Part shown: one piece after another, positions 33,388 to 42,567 of the stretch | How the letters are laid out: every line of letters begins with the position of its first letter | Numbering within the stretch: the first letter of the stretch is position 1 | NCBI GenBank assembly: GCA_902489445.1 | Contig: CABTZX010000002.1 | Coordinates: 1 to 64,000, forward strand | Direction: 5' to 3' | Length of the DNA stretch: 64,000 nt | DNA from: an uncultured Bacteroidales bacterium | GTDB lineage: Bacteria; Bacteroidota; Bacteroidia; Bacteroidales; Porphyromonadaceae | The notes under the pieces: model-generated | What the model was told of the DNA's origin: nothing | The model's input: only the letters and a program-made list of their open reading frames with translations | The model's database searches: none | Made by a program: the position numbers and the translations under genes

Positions 33388-33465
33388 AGTGTATCTGTAG
33401 TAATTGGTTATTCTGTTTGTTTTTTCTCCGTTCTATGCCCTTTGAAAGGGGTATCTATATCGCTA

Positions 33466-33473
33466 CAAAAGTA
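33466..33473 (-). promoter_or_regulatory. -7 box for trxA
   Basis: Reverse TACTTTTG fits TAnnTTTG; it sits just past the dnaE stop and 78 bases before the trxA ATG. Confidence 0.45.
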
Positions 33474-33479
33474 ACGAAT

Positions 33480-36400
33480 CTATTTGACTTGGCACTGTAG
33501 CTCGTACTTTTCAATAATACGGCAGAGCCACGATCCGGGCTGTATCCGAATCTTTTCGGGTGCTAAGTTTAGCGAGTAATGAAGCTTAGGGTTATACATA
33601 TTGAATATAAGTGCGCATTGCCCTTTGTGTTTTGTTGCTTCCGTATGCAGGTCCACAGCAAAATCTTCATCTACAATAGCCGGATTAAAACGAAGGGTTA
33701 CTTCGTTGATAAGACTATCCGCAATGCTCGAAAGTGCGCGTACATCGGTTACATTTACAAAGAACTTATCCCCCTTTTTGTCCTTATCGTATTTGGGACG
33801 GGTTACACTCAAGTTGAGCAAAAGGAATTCATTTTCCTTGAAATAACCGCTGTATTTGAAGGTATCTTCCCCCCAAACGCGAAGTTTATAGCTGCCGGCG
33901 TAGTCGTTGATCACAAGATCGGTAAACTCGTTGCTCTTATTTCCGTTGGCACTTTGCCATGTTCCGGAGGAAACATCGGATAGATAGCCTGCTAAACAGA
34001 CGTTTGTTCCCTCAAGTTCGGATAGGGATTTCAAATCCTCAGTAGTGTGAGAGCAATAATGCTTGATGATAAATTCATACGGATCCAGAGGATTTCCGCT
34101 CAAAAAGACCCCAATCAAATTGCTTTCTTCCAATAATTGTTCCAAACGGTTGGACTTAGTTCCCTTAGCCGGTTGTGGCTTGGCTACTTCCATTGGATGG
34201 GCATCGCCAAAGAGCGATACGCTGCTATCTTTTTCTTCCAGCTGACAGCTTTTCCCATAGGCGAGCAGTGCCGCTATGAAGTCTGTCTCAGTAGAATTCG
34301 GCATAATGGCAAAATAATCCTCACGGGCTATACCGAAACAATCAAATGCACCACTTTTGACAAAGCACTCAATGGTCTTTCGGTTCAACGAGCGGATAGG
34401 TACCCTTTTAAAGAACGCATATACATCTTCAAACGGACCATTTGCCACACGCTCCTCAATGATTTCGGATACTGCCGACGAGCTCACCCCCTTAATTGCG
34501 CCTATGCCGAAACGTATATCCCCATCCTTTGTTACGCTAAAGGTATTGTGCGATTCATTCACACTGGGCGACAGAACGTTAATCCCCATCGCACCGCATT
34601 CCTTCATCAGCTTTGATACTTCGTCTGCCTTACGAAGCATACAGCTAAGGTTGCCTGCCATATATTCAGCGGGGTAATGCGCTTTGAGGTACGCCTCCTG
34701 ATAGGCTACATAAGCGTAGCAGGCGGAGTGGCTCTTATTAAAGGCGTATTGGGCAAAACTTTTCCATCCTTGCCATATTTGCGTTAGTGTTTCCGCCGAA
34801 TGACCCCTTTCCTCACCGCCTTTCATAAACTTAGTTTCCAAAGCTGCCAGGATTTTCTCCTTTTTCTTGGCCATACCCTTGCGCAGTTTATCACTTTCGC
34901 CACGCGTGAATCCGGCAATAGAGCGCGAAAGGCGCATCACCTGCTCCTGATAAACGGTAATACCGTAGGTTTCTTTCAAAACCTCCTCTTCTTCGGGCAG
35001 GTTATATTCAATTTGCGCTTTCCCGTGCCGGCGGTTGATATAATCCGGTATGCTGTCCATTGGTCCCGGTCGGTATAAGGCGTTCATAGCGATAATGTCC
35101 TCAAACCGAGAGGGCTTAAGCGCCATTAGATGCTTCTGCATACCGGGAGATTCGAACTGAAAGATAGCAACCGTATTACCGGAGGAAAAGATATCGAACG
35201 TTTTGGGGTCGTCCAATGGAATATGGTCAATATCAATATCTTTTCCCGTTGTTTCTTTAATCAACCGAAGCGATTCCTTAATGATAGCAAGCCCCTGCAG
35301 ACCGAGGAAGTCCATCTTAATCAAACCGGTGGATTCGATTACGTCCCCGGGATATTGTGTAACCACAACCTTTTCGGTATCACCCTTTTCAGAGGTATCG
35401 GTAGAGCGTTGTTTCTTGGCGGTTGCCAAAGGAACCACTTTGCTCAGTTCAGTTGCCGATATAATTACGCCACTGGCGTGTACTCCGGTGCCGCGAACGC
35501 GGTTTTCCACGCGTCCCGCATAGGAGAGTACCTGCTTTTCCAAATCGGTGCCGTTTTCCGCTATTTGCTTGAGTTCGGGGATGTTTTCTATAAGCGCATC
35601 TAAGGTGAGCACTTTTACCCCGGGAATTTTATCCGGAATCAGTTTACAAATTCGGTTCCGATCGCGTTGCGGCATTTGCTCAATGCGTCCCATATCCTGA
35701 ATAGCACTCTTTGCTTTCAGCTGTGAGAAGGTGACAATATGCGCCACTTTTTCCTTTCCGTACTTTTCCGTTACGTACTCCAGCACCTTATCGCGTCCGG
35801 TATCCTCGATATCAATATCGATATCCGGTAGAGAGGTACGATCCGGATTAAGGAAACGTTCAAACAGAAGGTCATACTTAATTGGGTCTATTCGCGTAAT
35901 GTCCAACGTATAAGCTACCGCACTACCGGCTGCCGATCCACGCCCCGGACCGATGGAAACGCCCATCTTGCGAGCCGCTTTTATCAAATCCCACACCACA
36001 AGGAAGTAGGTGGGGAAGCCCATTCGGTTAATCGTTTCCAGCTCGAAATCCAATCGTTCGCGCACCACATCGGGCAGTGGTGTGCCGTAGCGTTCGGCTG
36101 CTCCTACATCGGTTAGATGCTTTAGATACTCGGACGGCGTTTTAAACGGCTCCGGAATGGCAAATTCCGGCATTAAGGCATCGTGATTGATGGAGTAGAG
36201 CTCCACCTTTTCTAATATCTCTATAGTATTGGAAAGTACTTCGGGATGATCCTTGAAGATTTCGTTCATCTCTTCTTGGGTCTTAAACCACTCTTCGCCC
36301 GAATAGCTCATTCCCTTATCTTCATCCTCCGTAACCTCCATATCCGCAAGCTCTTTGCCCAAGCCTACACAGAGCAGGCGTTTGTGTACATCGGCATCGT

Positions 36401-37202
36401 CGCGGTTGAGAAAATGTACGTCGTTGGTAGCGATAACCTTTACGCCGCATTTTGCGGCGAGTTCAAAGATTCCCTTATTAACGAGTAGCTGCTTTTGATA
36501 GGTGTGCCGATTGTATCCTTTACGCGTGGTTTGATGCAGCTGTACTTCCAAATAGTAATCATCTCCGAAGATGTTTTTGAACCAGCGGACGCTCTCTTCC
36601 GCCAAATCGAGCCTATTCCCCAAAATATGCTGCGGAACTTCTCCGGCAATGCAGGCACTCGATACAATAATCCCTTCGTGATACTTTTCCAACAGCTCCT
36701 TATCGATACGTGGCTTGTAGTATTCTCCCTCGGTAAACGAGAGCGAAACCATCTTCACTAAGTTTTCGTATCCACGGTAGTTCTTTGCAAGCAGAATGAG
36801 ATGCCATCCGGAATTGTCGATGGATTTATTAGGTGCATACGGATTGGGTACATCCTTTTCCTTCAGCAGGCGGGAGCGTCGGGCGCAATACACCTCGCAG
36901 CCGATAATAGGTATGAAGAGTTGCTTTTTAAGTTCGGCAATTTTATTCTGAAGTTCAGTGGCATCGGCTGTATCACTCTCAGCCAATTTCGCTTCCAATT
37001 CACTTATTTGCCCGATTAGATCTTTATTGATATCGTTTACCTTATCCGTGAAATATTTGATGCCGTACATAACGCCGTGGTCGGTAATAGCCACGCCGCG
37101 CATGCCGTCTTGCCGAGCTTTGTCGATTATTTCCTCAATCGTGCAAAGTCCGTCTAAGGTTGAGTAGTGCGAATGCACATGTAAATGAACAAAAGGCTCC
37201 AT
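33480..37202 (-). CDS. dnaE: DNA polymerase III alpha subunit, 1240 aa
   Basis: Replicative polymerase of the DnaE class. The N-terminal PHP domain starts FVHLHVHSHYSTLDG with metal-binding His residues. The palm has GPGRGSAAGS near residue 415 and the catalytic PDIDIDIED near 455. The helix-hairpin-helix region and a C-terminal OB domain follow (about 1000-1170). An insertion rich in Glu and Lys at about residues 50-75 lies within the PHP domain. Length is typical. Confidence 0.97.
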   Translation of the reverse strand: MEPFVHLHVHSHYSTLDGLCTIEEIIDKARQDGMRGVAITDHGVMYGIKYFTDKVNDINKDLIGQISELEAKLAESDTADATELQNKIAELKKQLFIPIIGCEVYCARRSRLLKEKDVPNPYAPNKSIDNSGWHLILLAKNYRGYENLVKMVSLSFTEGEYYKPRIDKELLEKYHEGIIVSSACIAGEVPQHILGNRLDLAEESVRWFKNIFGDDYYLEVQLHQTTRKGYNRHTYQKQLLVNKGIFELAAKCGVKVIATNDVHFLNRDDADVHKRLLCVGLGKELADMEVTEDEDKGMSYSGEEWFKTQEEMNEIFKDHPEVLSNTIEILEKVELYSINHDALMPEFAIPEPFKTPSEYLKHLTDVGAAERYGTPLPDVVRERLDFELETINRMGFPTYFLVVWDLIKAARKMGVSIGPGRGSAAGSAVAYTLDITRIDPIKYDLLFERFLNPDRTSLPDIDIDIEDTGRDKVLEYVTEKYGKEKVAHIVTFSQLKAKSAIQDMGRIEQMPQRDRNRICKLIPDKIPGVKVLTLDALIENIPELKQIAENGTDLEKQVLSYAGRVENRVRGTGVHASGVIISATELSKVVPLATAKKQRSTDTSEKGDTEKVVVTQYPGDVIESTGLIKMDFLGLQGLAIIKESLRLIKETTGKDIDIDHIPLDDPKTFDIFSSGNTVAIFQFESPGMQKHLMALKPSRFEDIIAMNALYRPGPMDSIPDYINRRHGKAQIEYNLPEEEEVLKETYGITVYQEQVMRLSRSIAGFTRGESDKLRKGMAKKKEKILAALETKFMKGGEERGHSAETLTQIWQGWKSFAQYAFNKSHSACYAYVAYQEAYLKAHYPAEYMAGNLSCMLRKADEVSKLMKECGAMGINVLSPSVNESHNTFSVTKDGDIRFGIGAIKGVSSSAVSEIIEERVANGPFEDVYAFFKRVPIRSLNRKTIECFVKSGAFDCFGIAREDYFAIMPNSTETDFIAALLAYGKSCQLEEKDSSVSLFGDAHPMEVAKPQPAKGTKSNRLEQLLEESNLIGVFLSGNPLDPYEFIIKHYCSHTTEDLKSLSELEGTNVCLAGYLSDVSSGTWQSANGNKSNEFTDLVINDYAGSYKLRVWGEDTFKYSGYFKENEFLLLNLSVTRPKYDKDKKGDKFFVNVTDVRALSSIADSLINEVTLRFNPAIVDEDFAVDLHTEATKHKGQCALIFNMYNPKLHYSLNLAPEKIRIQPGSWLCRIIEKYELQCQVK

Positions 37203-37329
37203 ATAAAAGGTACGTTTAATTGTTAGTTTATCATACTTCCGACAATGGGATTGCCTGCTGAAGTATAAGCAGTTACGACAACGAGCGTGCGCTACTCGTT
37301 AAACAAACCGATACGTTATCGTAGCAGTG

Positions 37330-37361
37330 CAAAGGTACACCATTCGCACCCCCAAAGTCAA
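37330..37361 (-). promoter_or_regulatory. dnaE promoter
   Basis: Reverse strand TTG (37359-37361), 21 bases, TACCTTTG (37330-37337). The leader to the dnaE ATG is about 125 bases. Confidence 0.6.
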
Positions 37362-37454
37362 GTATTTTGGCAACGACTTTTCAACATACCACCGAGATGG
37401 GCTTATGGAGCCGGCTTTGCCAATTTAAGGCAGAAAAGAGCGTTTGAATCAGGA

Positions 37455-38045
37455 TTATCGGGTTTCGTCGATGCTGACCAAATTATTAGTAATAGCGTAG
37501 ATGGTTAAGCCGCTCGGACTGTGGATTTGGAGCTTTTTGGCAATATTCCTTCGGTGTGTGACCACTGTGTGGATGGAAAGGGATAATTTATCCGCTATTT
37601 CCTTGTTGGTGAATCCCTTTGCAACCAAAGTAACTACGTTTTCCTCACGCGGCGATAGGGTAGAGGTTTGGGGATTCTTATCGGGCGTTACATCTAATTG
37701 TCTGTCAATTAGAGTAATGAGCGCCTCTTCAGTGCAGTTTACCGGTATGGATGCGCTGAAGCCCGTAAGCAACAAGTTTTGCATCCCAAAGTAGAGTAGC
37801 GCCACAAAACGCACTTTCCCGGCAACTTGCAAAAGCTTACCCTCCAATTTTGTGCCGCAAATCAACGGATTAACAAGCAGTAAATCCGGTTGGTGCAGCT
37901 CAATCATTTCCAAAAGCTCATCCGCTTCCGGATTGATCAGTACTTGTGTGCGGAACTTGTTGGCTCTGCGCAGCATTGCCTCGCATCCCAATGCCACAAC
38001 GGGCATCGGGTCGGCAACCATTATTTTGGTGACAGTTCGTGTCAT
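37455..38045 (-). CDS. LuxR-family regulator with degenerate receiver domain, 196 aa
   Basis: The C-terminal LuxR/NarL helix-turn-helix is clear (about 130-190: LSPREENVVTLVAKGFTNKEIADKLSLSIHTVVTHRRNI). The N-terminal 120 residues resemble a response-regulator receiver, but the phosphoacceptor position reads DLLLVNPLI, Asn instead of Asp, and only one of the two acidic residues after strand 1 remains (VADPMP). It is therefore probably not controlled by phosphorylation. It follows a hemerythrin-domain gene by 9 bases in the same operon, which suggests a shared signal. Confidence 0.88.
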   Translation of the reverse strand: MTRTVTKIMVADPMPVVALGCEAMLRRANKFRTQVLINPEADELLEMIELHQPDLLLVNPLICGTKLEGKLLQVAGKVRFVALLYFGMQNLLLTGFSASIPVNCTEEALITLIDRQLDVTPDKNPQTSTLSPREENVVTLVAKGFTNKEIADKLSLSIHTVVTHRRNIAKKLQIHSPSGLTIYAITNNLVSIDETR

Positions 38046-38054
38046 GATAGCAGG

Positions 38055-38801
38055 TTAAGCCCCTTTTTGGGCTTCCAAAAGGGAAATGAGCGGTATGAAC
38101 AGATTGTCTTCCACGGCATTATGCGTGGCAAGGTCGTGCTCCGTTTCAAACAACTCATGTACCACAAAAGTAAAATCGTATCCTTTGCCGTCGGGATAGT
38201 ACTTAATGAGGATATTCTTCAGCTCACTGATTTTTGCCTCAACCTTATCGTGCCGGCGACCGTAAACCCCTATATTATAGTGTTCGTCATGTGCATTGAG
38301 GCTTCCTTCAAGCATCCTTTCGACGTAAGGAAATACCGTTTTGTTTTCGTATCCCATATGCTTCTTCACCTCTTCAACATATTCATCGAAAAAGCGCATA
38401 ATTAGTACGGTAATTTCCTTCGGTCCATCCTTGATGGCAGCCGTTAGTTCCTTCCGAAGCAACGGCAAGCGATACGACAAAAAGTAATGATGGCTTTGCT
38501 TCAAATATTCCATCAAGGCGACAGCCGACAGCTCCTCAGAGCCGTGTTGCATGATGTCGTTATAGTCGGCATCGTAAGCCACTACGTTGATGGTTGCCAG
38601 TAGCGTTGGCGTATGTACCTTATTCTTATTGCTCACATCGCCGATGGTGGCATTATCGCCAAAACCTAAGGGGATACCGAAGCGCATCATTACGAGCAGA
38701 ATATCGTAGCATTCCAAAATAAGGTCGCTAACAGGGGTCTCGCTCGTGTAGTAACGAGCAGGCGAGGATACAACCGGGGGTTTTTTGTTACACGTGTTCA
38801 T
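38055..38801 (-). CDS. Hemerythrin (HHE) domain protein, 248 aa
   Basis: A four-helix di-iron protein. Candidate ligands appear in order: YLKQSHHYFLSY, KKHMGYENKTVFPYVE, RRHDKVE and TEHDLATHNAVEDNLFIP, matching the HHE pattern (as in RIC/YtfE-type proteins). The N-terminal region has an ScdA-like helical stretch. No signal peptide or membrane segment. Such proteins bind oxygen, NO or repair iron centres. Its pairing with a pseudo-receiver LuxR regulator suggests that oxygen, NO or redox state is sensed; feoAB starts divergently nearby. Confidence 0.87.
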   Translation of the reverse strand: MNTCNKKPPVVSSPARYYTSETPVSDLILECYDILLVMMRFGIPLGFGDNATIGDVSNKNKVHTPTLLATINVVAYDADYNDIMQHGSEELSAVALMEYLKQSHHYFLSYRLPLLRKELTAAIKDGPKEITVLIMRFFDEYVEEVKKHMGYENKTVFPYVERMLEGSLNAHDEHYNIGVYGRRHDKVEAKISELKNILIKYYPDGKGYDFTFVVHELFETEHDLATHNAVEDNLFIPLISLLEAQKGA

Positions 38802-38871
38802 CTCGTTTTACTTCTTATGGAAAGTCCCTAACAACAGCTGAGTTGCTACTGAAACTTCCCTTTCCGTGTGG

Positions 38872-38879
38872 CAAAGATA
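38872..38879 (-). promoter_or_regulatory. -7 box for hemerythrin-luxR operon
   Basis: Reverse TATCTTTG, 71 bases before the ATG at 38801; -33 not clear. Confidence 0.55.
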
Positions 38880-38915
38880 GCTTTTTTGAGCGTTTCGGTT
38901 AGGTAGAGTTGAATA

Positions 38916-39029
38916 GGTATCTACCTAATAGTATGTAGAAATGTATATACCTTTCAGTTCATAGGTATATACATATGTAACGATACGTATATACCTTTTG
39001 CTCGGAAGGTATATACATTTGCCGCAACC
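38916..39029. repeat. 22-bp x4 (+1 variant) GGTATATA array, locus E (divergent gap)
   Basis: Units start at 38942, 38964, 38986 and 39008 (22-bp step), reading (T/G/C)GTATATAC(C/A). A diverged fifth unit GGTATCTACC starts at 38916, 26 bases before. It lies between the hemerythrin operon and feoAB, outside both -7 boxes. Confidence 0.82.
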
Positions 39030-39120
39030 GGGGTAACCCTTACGGATAACCTCTCTTGAGTACCTACTATTGGGTATACTCAATTGAGGCAATACGTGGA
39101 TAAAAGCGGCAAACGCTTTG

Positions 39121-39128
39121 TATCTTTG
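39121..39128 (+). promoter_or_regulatory. feoAB -7 box directly before ATG
   Basis: TATCTTTG is followed by CAAGCG and then the ATG at 39135. With the usual distance from -7 box to start site, transcription would begin within two bases of the ATG, giving a leaderless or nearly leaderless mRNA. No -33 was found. Confidence 0.5.
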
Positions 39129-39134
39129 CAAGCG

Positions 39135-41636
39135 ATGAAACTATCGGAACTACAACCTGGTCAGACAGCCCGCATCTTGTTTGTAGGCGGAAAGGGTGCA
39201 TTTCGTAAACGTATTCTCGAAATGGGCTTCCTCCGTGGAAAGGAAGTAACCCTCTTGCAGGCAGCACCTATGCGCGATCCTCTCTATTTTAGGGTGATGG
39301 GCTACAATGTGTCCATGCGAGTCAAGGAGGCGGAGCTGATTGATGTGGAATTGCTCCCTGACGTGAGGGAAGAAGTTCCCTCCGATGAGCCGACAGTTCG
39401 CATCGAATCTACCACCTGTAGTAAAGCACCGAAGCAAACAGAGGTTGCTGCGCACGGAGGCAAACGGCCTTTTCTGCGCGTAGCGCTGGTGGGAAACCCC
39501 AATTGTGGTAAAACATCCATATTCAATGCTGCAAGCGGTGCGCACGAACGTGTAGGCAACTACAGTGGCGTTACCGTAGATGCTCAAAAAGGGCACTTCC
39601 GCCACGGTGGATACTCCATTGAGGTTGTGGATCTTCCCGGAAGCTATTCGCTTTCTCCCTACAGTCCGGAGGAACTTTTCATCCGTCAGTATTTGACGGA
39701 CGAAGCCACCCGCCCCGATATCGTTATAGATGTTATCGATAGTGGCAATCTGGAGCGCAACCTCTACCTTACGATGCAGATTAAGGAAATGGGACTGCGT
39801 ATGGTGGTTGCCCTCAATATGCACGACGAACTGGAGGCAAGCAACGCCACCTTAGACGAGCAAACGCTTGCTATGTTGTTGGATACGCCGCTTATCCCCA
39901 CGGTAGGCCGTACCGGTCGCGGTATAGACGAGCTTTTCGATGCAGCTATTGCACTACATCAAAAGCCCGCTTCCGAGGATCGCTATATACGTATTCCGTA
40001 CGGAACCAATATAGAGCCTTCCGTAAAGGAGTTGGGCGATAGCATTGAGCAACACCTTCGTTTGCCCGTGTTCATTTCATCGCGCTACGTGGCGGTTAAG
40101 CTGCTGGAGGGCGATAAAGAGGTGGAGCGGATGGTTTCAAAGGAACCTAAGGGCGCGTTTATCCTTTCGAAAGCTAAATACGAACGCGAAAAATGCCGCG
40201 ATTTGTTGGGTGGAGGTGATGTGGAAACAGCCATCACCGATGCGCGATATGGCTTCATTTCAGGTGCATTGCGGGAAACATATCGTCCCGCTGTTCGGAG
40301 CAAACGGACCAAAACGGATCGTATCGATCACTGGCTCATCCATCGCTGGTGGGGATTCCCGCTCTTTATTATATTCATTGTGGCAATGTTTCAAGCCACA
40401 TTTACGGTTGGTGCCTATCCGCAGTCATGGATTGAGCAATTTGTGGCTTGGCTGGGTGGTGTTATTTCCAATGCGATGCCTGCCGGTCCGCTCCGTGATT
40501 TGCTGGTGGATGGAGTAATTGGCGGTGTGGGCGGCGTTATTGTATTTCTGCCGCAAATCCTTATCCTTTATCTCTTTATATCGTTTATGGAGGATACCGG
40601 CTATATGGCGCGCGCCTCCTTTATTATGGATAAGCTGATGCACCGAATGGGCTTGCACGGGAAAAGCTTTATTCCGTTGATTATGGGTTTTGGGTGCAAT
40701 GTGCCCGCCGTAATGGCAAGTAGAACCATCGAAAGCCCGCAGAGCCGCCTTATCACTGTGCTGGTTACGCCGCTGATGAGCTGCAGTGCGCGGCTTCCTA
40801 TCTATTTGCTCTTGGCGGGTGCGTTCTTTCCGCATCATGCCGGGCTGGTGCTCTTCGCTTTGTATGCAGTAGGCGTGCTTTTAGCGGTACTCTTGGCGCG
40901 GATTTTCCGTAAAACGCTCTTCAAGGAAGAAGATGTTCCTTTCGTGATGGAACTACCTCCGTACCGCGTCCCCACGTGGAAATCGCTTCTTATTCATATG
41001 TGGGAGAAGTCGAAGGAATATCTGCAAAAGATGGGTACTATCATCCTCGGCGCCTCTATCATTATTTGGGCTTTGGGATACTTTCCGCGTCACAACCTCG
41101 AACAACAAGCGGAAGCGCAGATTGCCCGCGTTGAAGCGAGCCAAACGCTTTCCACCGAACAGAAAAATGCACGGGTGGATGACCTGCGCGCCTCCTTCCG
41201 TAATGAGCAGCAACGCCAATCCTATTTGGGCAGAATAGGGTGCGCTATCGAGCCGGTAATGCAACCTCTCGGCTTCGATTGGAAGATGAGTATTGCCATT
41301 GTGAGCGGTTTGCCGGCTAAGGAAGTGGTGGTGAGCACTCTTGGTGTACTTTATACCGGTCAAGAGGCAGATAGCGACGAAGCTGAGTATCGCCTATCGG
41401 AAAAGCTAAAGAACGATCGCAATTCCACGGGTGAGCCTACTTTTACCCCGCTCGTAGCGGTTTCCTTTATGCTTTTCGTGTTGCTGTACTTCCCTTGCAT
41501 CGCTACTATTGTAGCAATTGGGCGCGAATCCGGTAGCCGAAAGTGGGGCTTACTTACCATTGTGTACACTTGCCTGCTCGCCTGGATCGTTGCCTTTGTG
41601 GTCTACCAGTGTGGATTGCTGCTGGGATTAGGGTAG
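39135..41636 (+). CDS. feoB: FeoA-FeoB fusion ferrous iron transporter, 833 aa
   Basis: Imports Fe(II) across the inner membrane. Residues 1-75 are an SH3-like FeoA domain (MKLSELQPGQTARI, GFLRGKEVTLL, NVSMRVKEAELIDVE). The FeoB G domain follows: G1 GNPNCGKTS (Lys126), DLPGSYSLSPYSPEE, and NMHD in place of the G4 NKxD. About 400-833 is the membrane part with two Gate regions, including GFGCNVPAVMASRTI and GLPAKEVVVSTLG. The start at 39135 matches FeoA N-termini; an upstream in-frame TTG at 39084 was rejected. A FeoB-associated cysteine-rich small gene lies 332 bases downstream. Confidence 0.95.
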   Translation: MKLSELQPGQTARILFVGGKGAFRKRILEMGFLRGKEVTLLQAAPMRDPLYFRVMGYNVSMRVKEAELIDVELLPDVREEVPSDEPTVRIESTTCSKAPKQTEVAAHGGKRPFLRVALVGNPNCGKTSIFNAASGAHERVGNYSGVTVDAQKGHFRHGGYSIEVVDLPGSYSLSPYSPEELFIRQYLTDEATRPDIVIDVIDSGNLERNLYLTMQIKEMGLRMVVALNMHDELEASNATLDEQTLAMLLDTPLIPTVGRTGRGIDELFDAAIALHQKPASEDRYIRIPYGTNIEPSVKELGDSIEQHLRLPVFISSRYVAVKLLEGDKEVERMVSKEPKGAFILSKAKYEREKCRDLLGGGDVETAITDARYGFISGALRETYRPAVRSKRTKTDRIDHWLIHRWWGFPLFIIFIVAMFQATFTVGAYPQSWIEQFVAWLGGVISNAMPAGPLRDLLVDGVIGGVGGVIVFLPQILILYLFISFMEDTGYMARASFIMDKLMHRMGLHGKSFIPLIMGFGCNVPAVMASRTIESPQSRLITVLVTPLMSCSARLPIYLLLAGAFFPHHAGLVLFALYAVGVLLAVLLARIFRKTLFKEEDVPFVMELPPYRVPTWKSLLIHMWEKSKEYLQKMGTIILGASIIIWALGYFPRHNLEQQAEAQIARVEASQTLSTEQKNARVDDLRASFRNEQQRQSYLGRIGCAIEPVMQPLGFDWKMSIAIVSGLPAKEVVVSTLGVLYTGQEADSDEAEYRLSEKLKNDRNSTGEPTFTPLVAVSFMLFVLLYFPCIATIVAIGRESGSRKWGLLTIVYTCLLAWIVAFVVYQCGLLLGLG

Positions 41637-41638
41637 AA

Positions 41639-41984
41639 ACAAATCAACTCAAAGCTACGTATAGAGCAAAAATCGCTTATAACAAGTTGCGTTTAGGATA
41701 GAAAGAAATGAACACTGAGCTACATGGAGGCCAAAGTGCGTTGCAGTTAGAGCAACAACCTGCAAGAACATGTTGCGTTTAGAATAGAAGCAAAAATGAA
41801 CACTGAGCTACGAAAAGTACCAAGCCACATTGCAGTTGGAGAAAAATCGAGTAAAAACAAGTTGTGTTTAGAATAGAAGCAAATGAACACTGAGCTACAT
41901 GGAGGCCAAAGTGCGTTGCAGTTAGAGCAACAACCTGTAAGAACATGTTGCGTTTAGGATAGAAGCAAATGAACACTGAGCTAC
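41639..41984 (+). repeat. Tandem duplications of the 5' end of the small FeoB-associated gene
   Basis: The segment covering the start region of the downstream gene is repeated: ATGAACACTGAGCTAC begins at 41708, 41796, 41883 and 41969 (the true gene), steps 88, 87 and 86, with a decayed copy at about 41640. Units 1 and 3 are nearly identical; unit 2 and the decayed unit share a different middle, so the pattern is B'-A-B-A'-gene with a 175-base super-step. Each of the first three ATGs opens a short frame: 24 aa (41708-41782), 26 aa (41796-41876) and 24 aa (41883-41957). Both 24-residue frames end Cys-Cys-Val. Confidence 0.85.
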
Positions 41985-42133
41985 AAATGATACTTGTTGT
42001 CGTTATTGTGGGCATAACGATCTTGGCGATTATCCGCAGGCTAATCTTCGTTTTTGGCAAACGATCCGGTAAGAATCGTCGAAACTCCTGCCACGGATGC
42101 TCCTGCTGTCCTATGCATCGCTCCCAACCCTAA
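41969..42133 (+). CDS. FeoB-associated Cys-rich membrane protein, 54 aa
   Basis: Very small protein reading MNTELQMILVVVIVGI at the start: one membrane helix (about residues 7-22), a basic stretch (RR, KRSGKNRR) and a cysteine cluster CHGCSCC (Cys41, 44, 46, 47) before a short tail. This is the form of FeoB-associated cysteine-rich membrane proteins found next to feoB in many anaerobes and thought to assist ferrous iron uptake. Its 5' end is the template of the tandem repeat just upstream. Starts at 41708, 41796 and 41883 resemble this one but do not lead into the membrane helix. Confidence 0.82.
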   Translation: MNTELQMILVVVIVGITILAIIRRLIFVFGKRSGKNRRNSCHGCSCCPMHRSQP

Positions 42134-42136
42134 CCT

Positions 42137-42163
42137 AAGGGCGTCCCGCTCCGTCCCTTCCTT
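42137..42163 (+). terminator. Possible terminator after the Cys-rich gene
   Basis: AAGGGCG (42137-42143) faces CGTCCCTT (42152-42159) with one mismatch, then CCTTTT. Weak. Confidence 0.35.
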
Positions 42164-42366
42164 TTAAGCTTTCCTTGCTCTTCGTCTTGCGATAACCTGC
42201 GAGGCTATCCTAACTATGTCTCCTTCGATATTCCGCAAAGACAAGAAATCCTCACCTATTTTTCCCGATTTCGCAATAAGTAGGGAAAACGGCTCGTTTT
42301 GCTTTGTTGCAGAGGAATGACCGGAATTCTTTGCGAGGTTTATTATGTGGTTGGGATGGGCAACTA

Positions 42367-42397
42367 TTGCTTTTCGGAGATGTTTGTAGTATCTTTG
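42367..42397 (+). promoter_or_regulatory. Promoter of the lysine fermentation operon
   Basis: TTG (42367-42369), 20 bases, TATCTTTG (42390-42397), an excellent Bacteroidetes promoter. The leader to the first ATG (42568) is about 165 bases and ends with an A/G-rich segment and the repeat-like core GGTATATA. Confidence 0.72.
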
Positions 42398-42567
42398 CAA
42401 CGCTTGTGCAAAAGTCGTTTTTACGATAGTGCCAAGTAGCTAAGGCGTATTCCCTTTATGTTGAGAGACGCGTCCGGCTTTGTTGTGTAACCGATTCGGC
42501 AAATAGCTTATACCCGAAGCGGTTGAAAAAGGAGAAGGAGACATAAAAGAACAAAAGGTATATATCC

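Larger units (their letters stand above)
42134..42567. other. Intergenic region before the lysine operon
   Basis: No gene is supported in these 434 bases. It holds the operon promoter (42367-42397), a leader of about 165 bases and a lone GGTATATA core at 42557 just before the first ATG. A reverse 78-codon frame here looks fortuitous. Confidence 0.65.

Noticed and set aside
42164..42400. Reverse 78-codon frame before the lysine operon
   Set aside because: It covers the operon promoter on the other strand and shows no domain.
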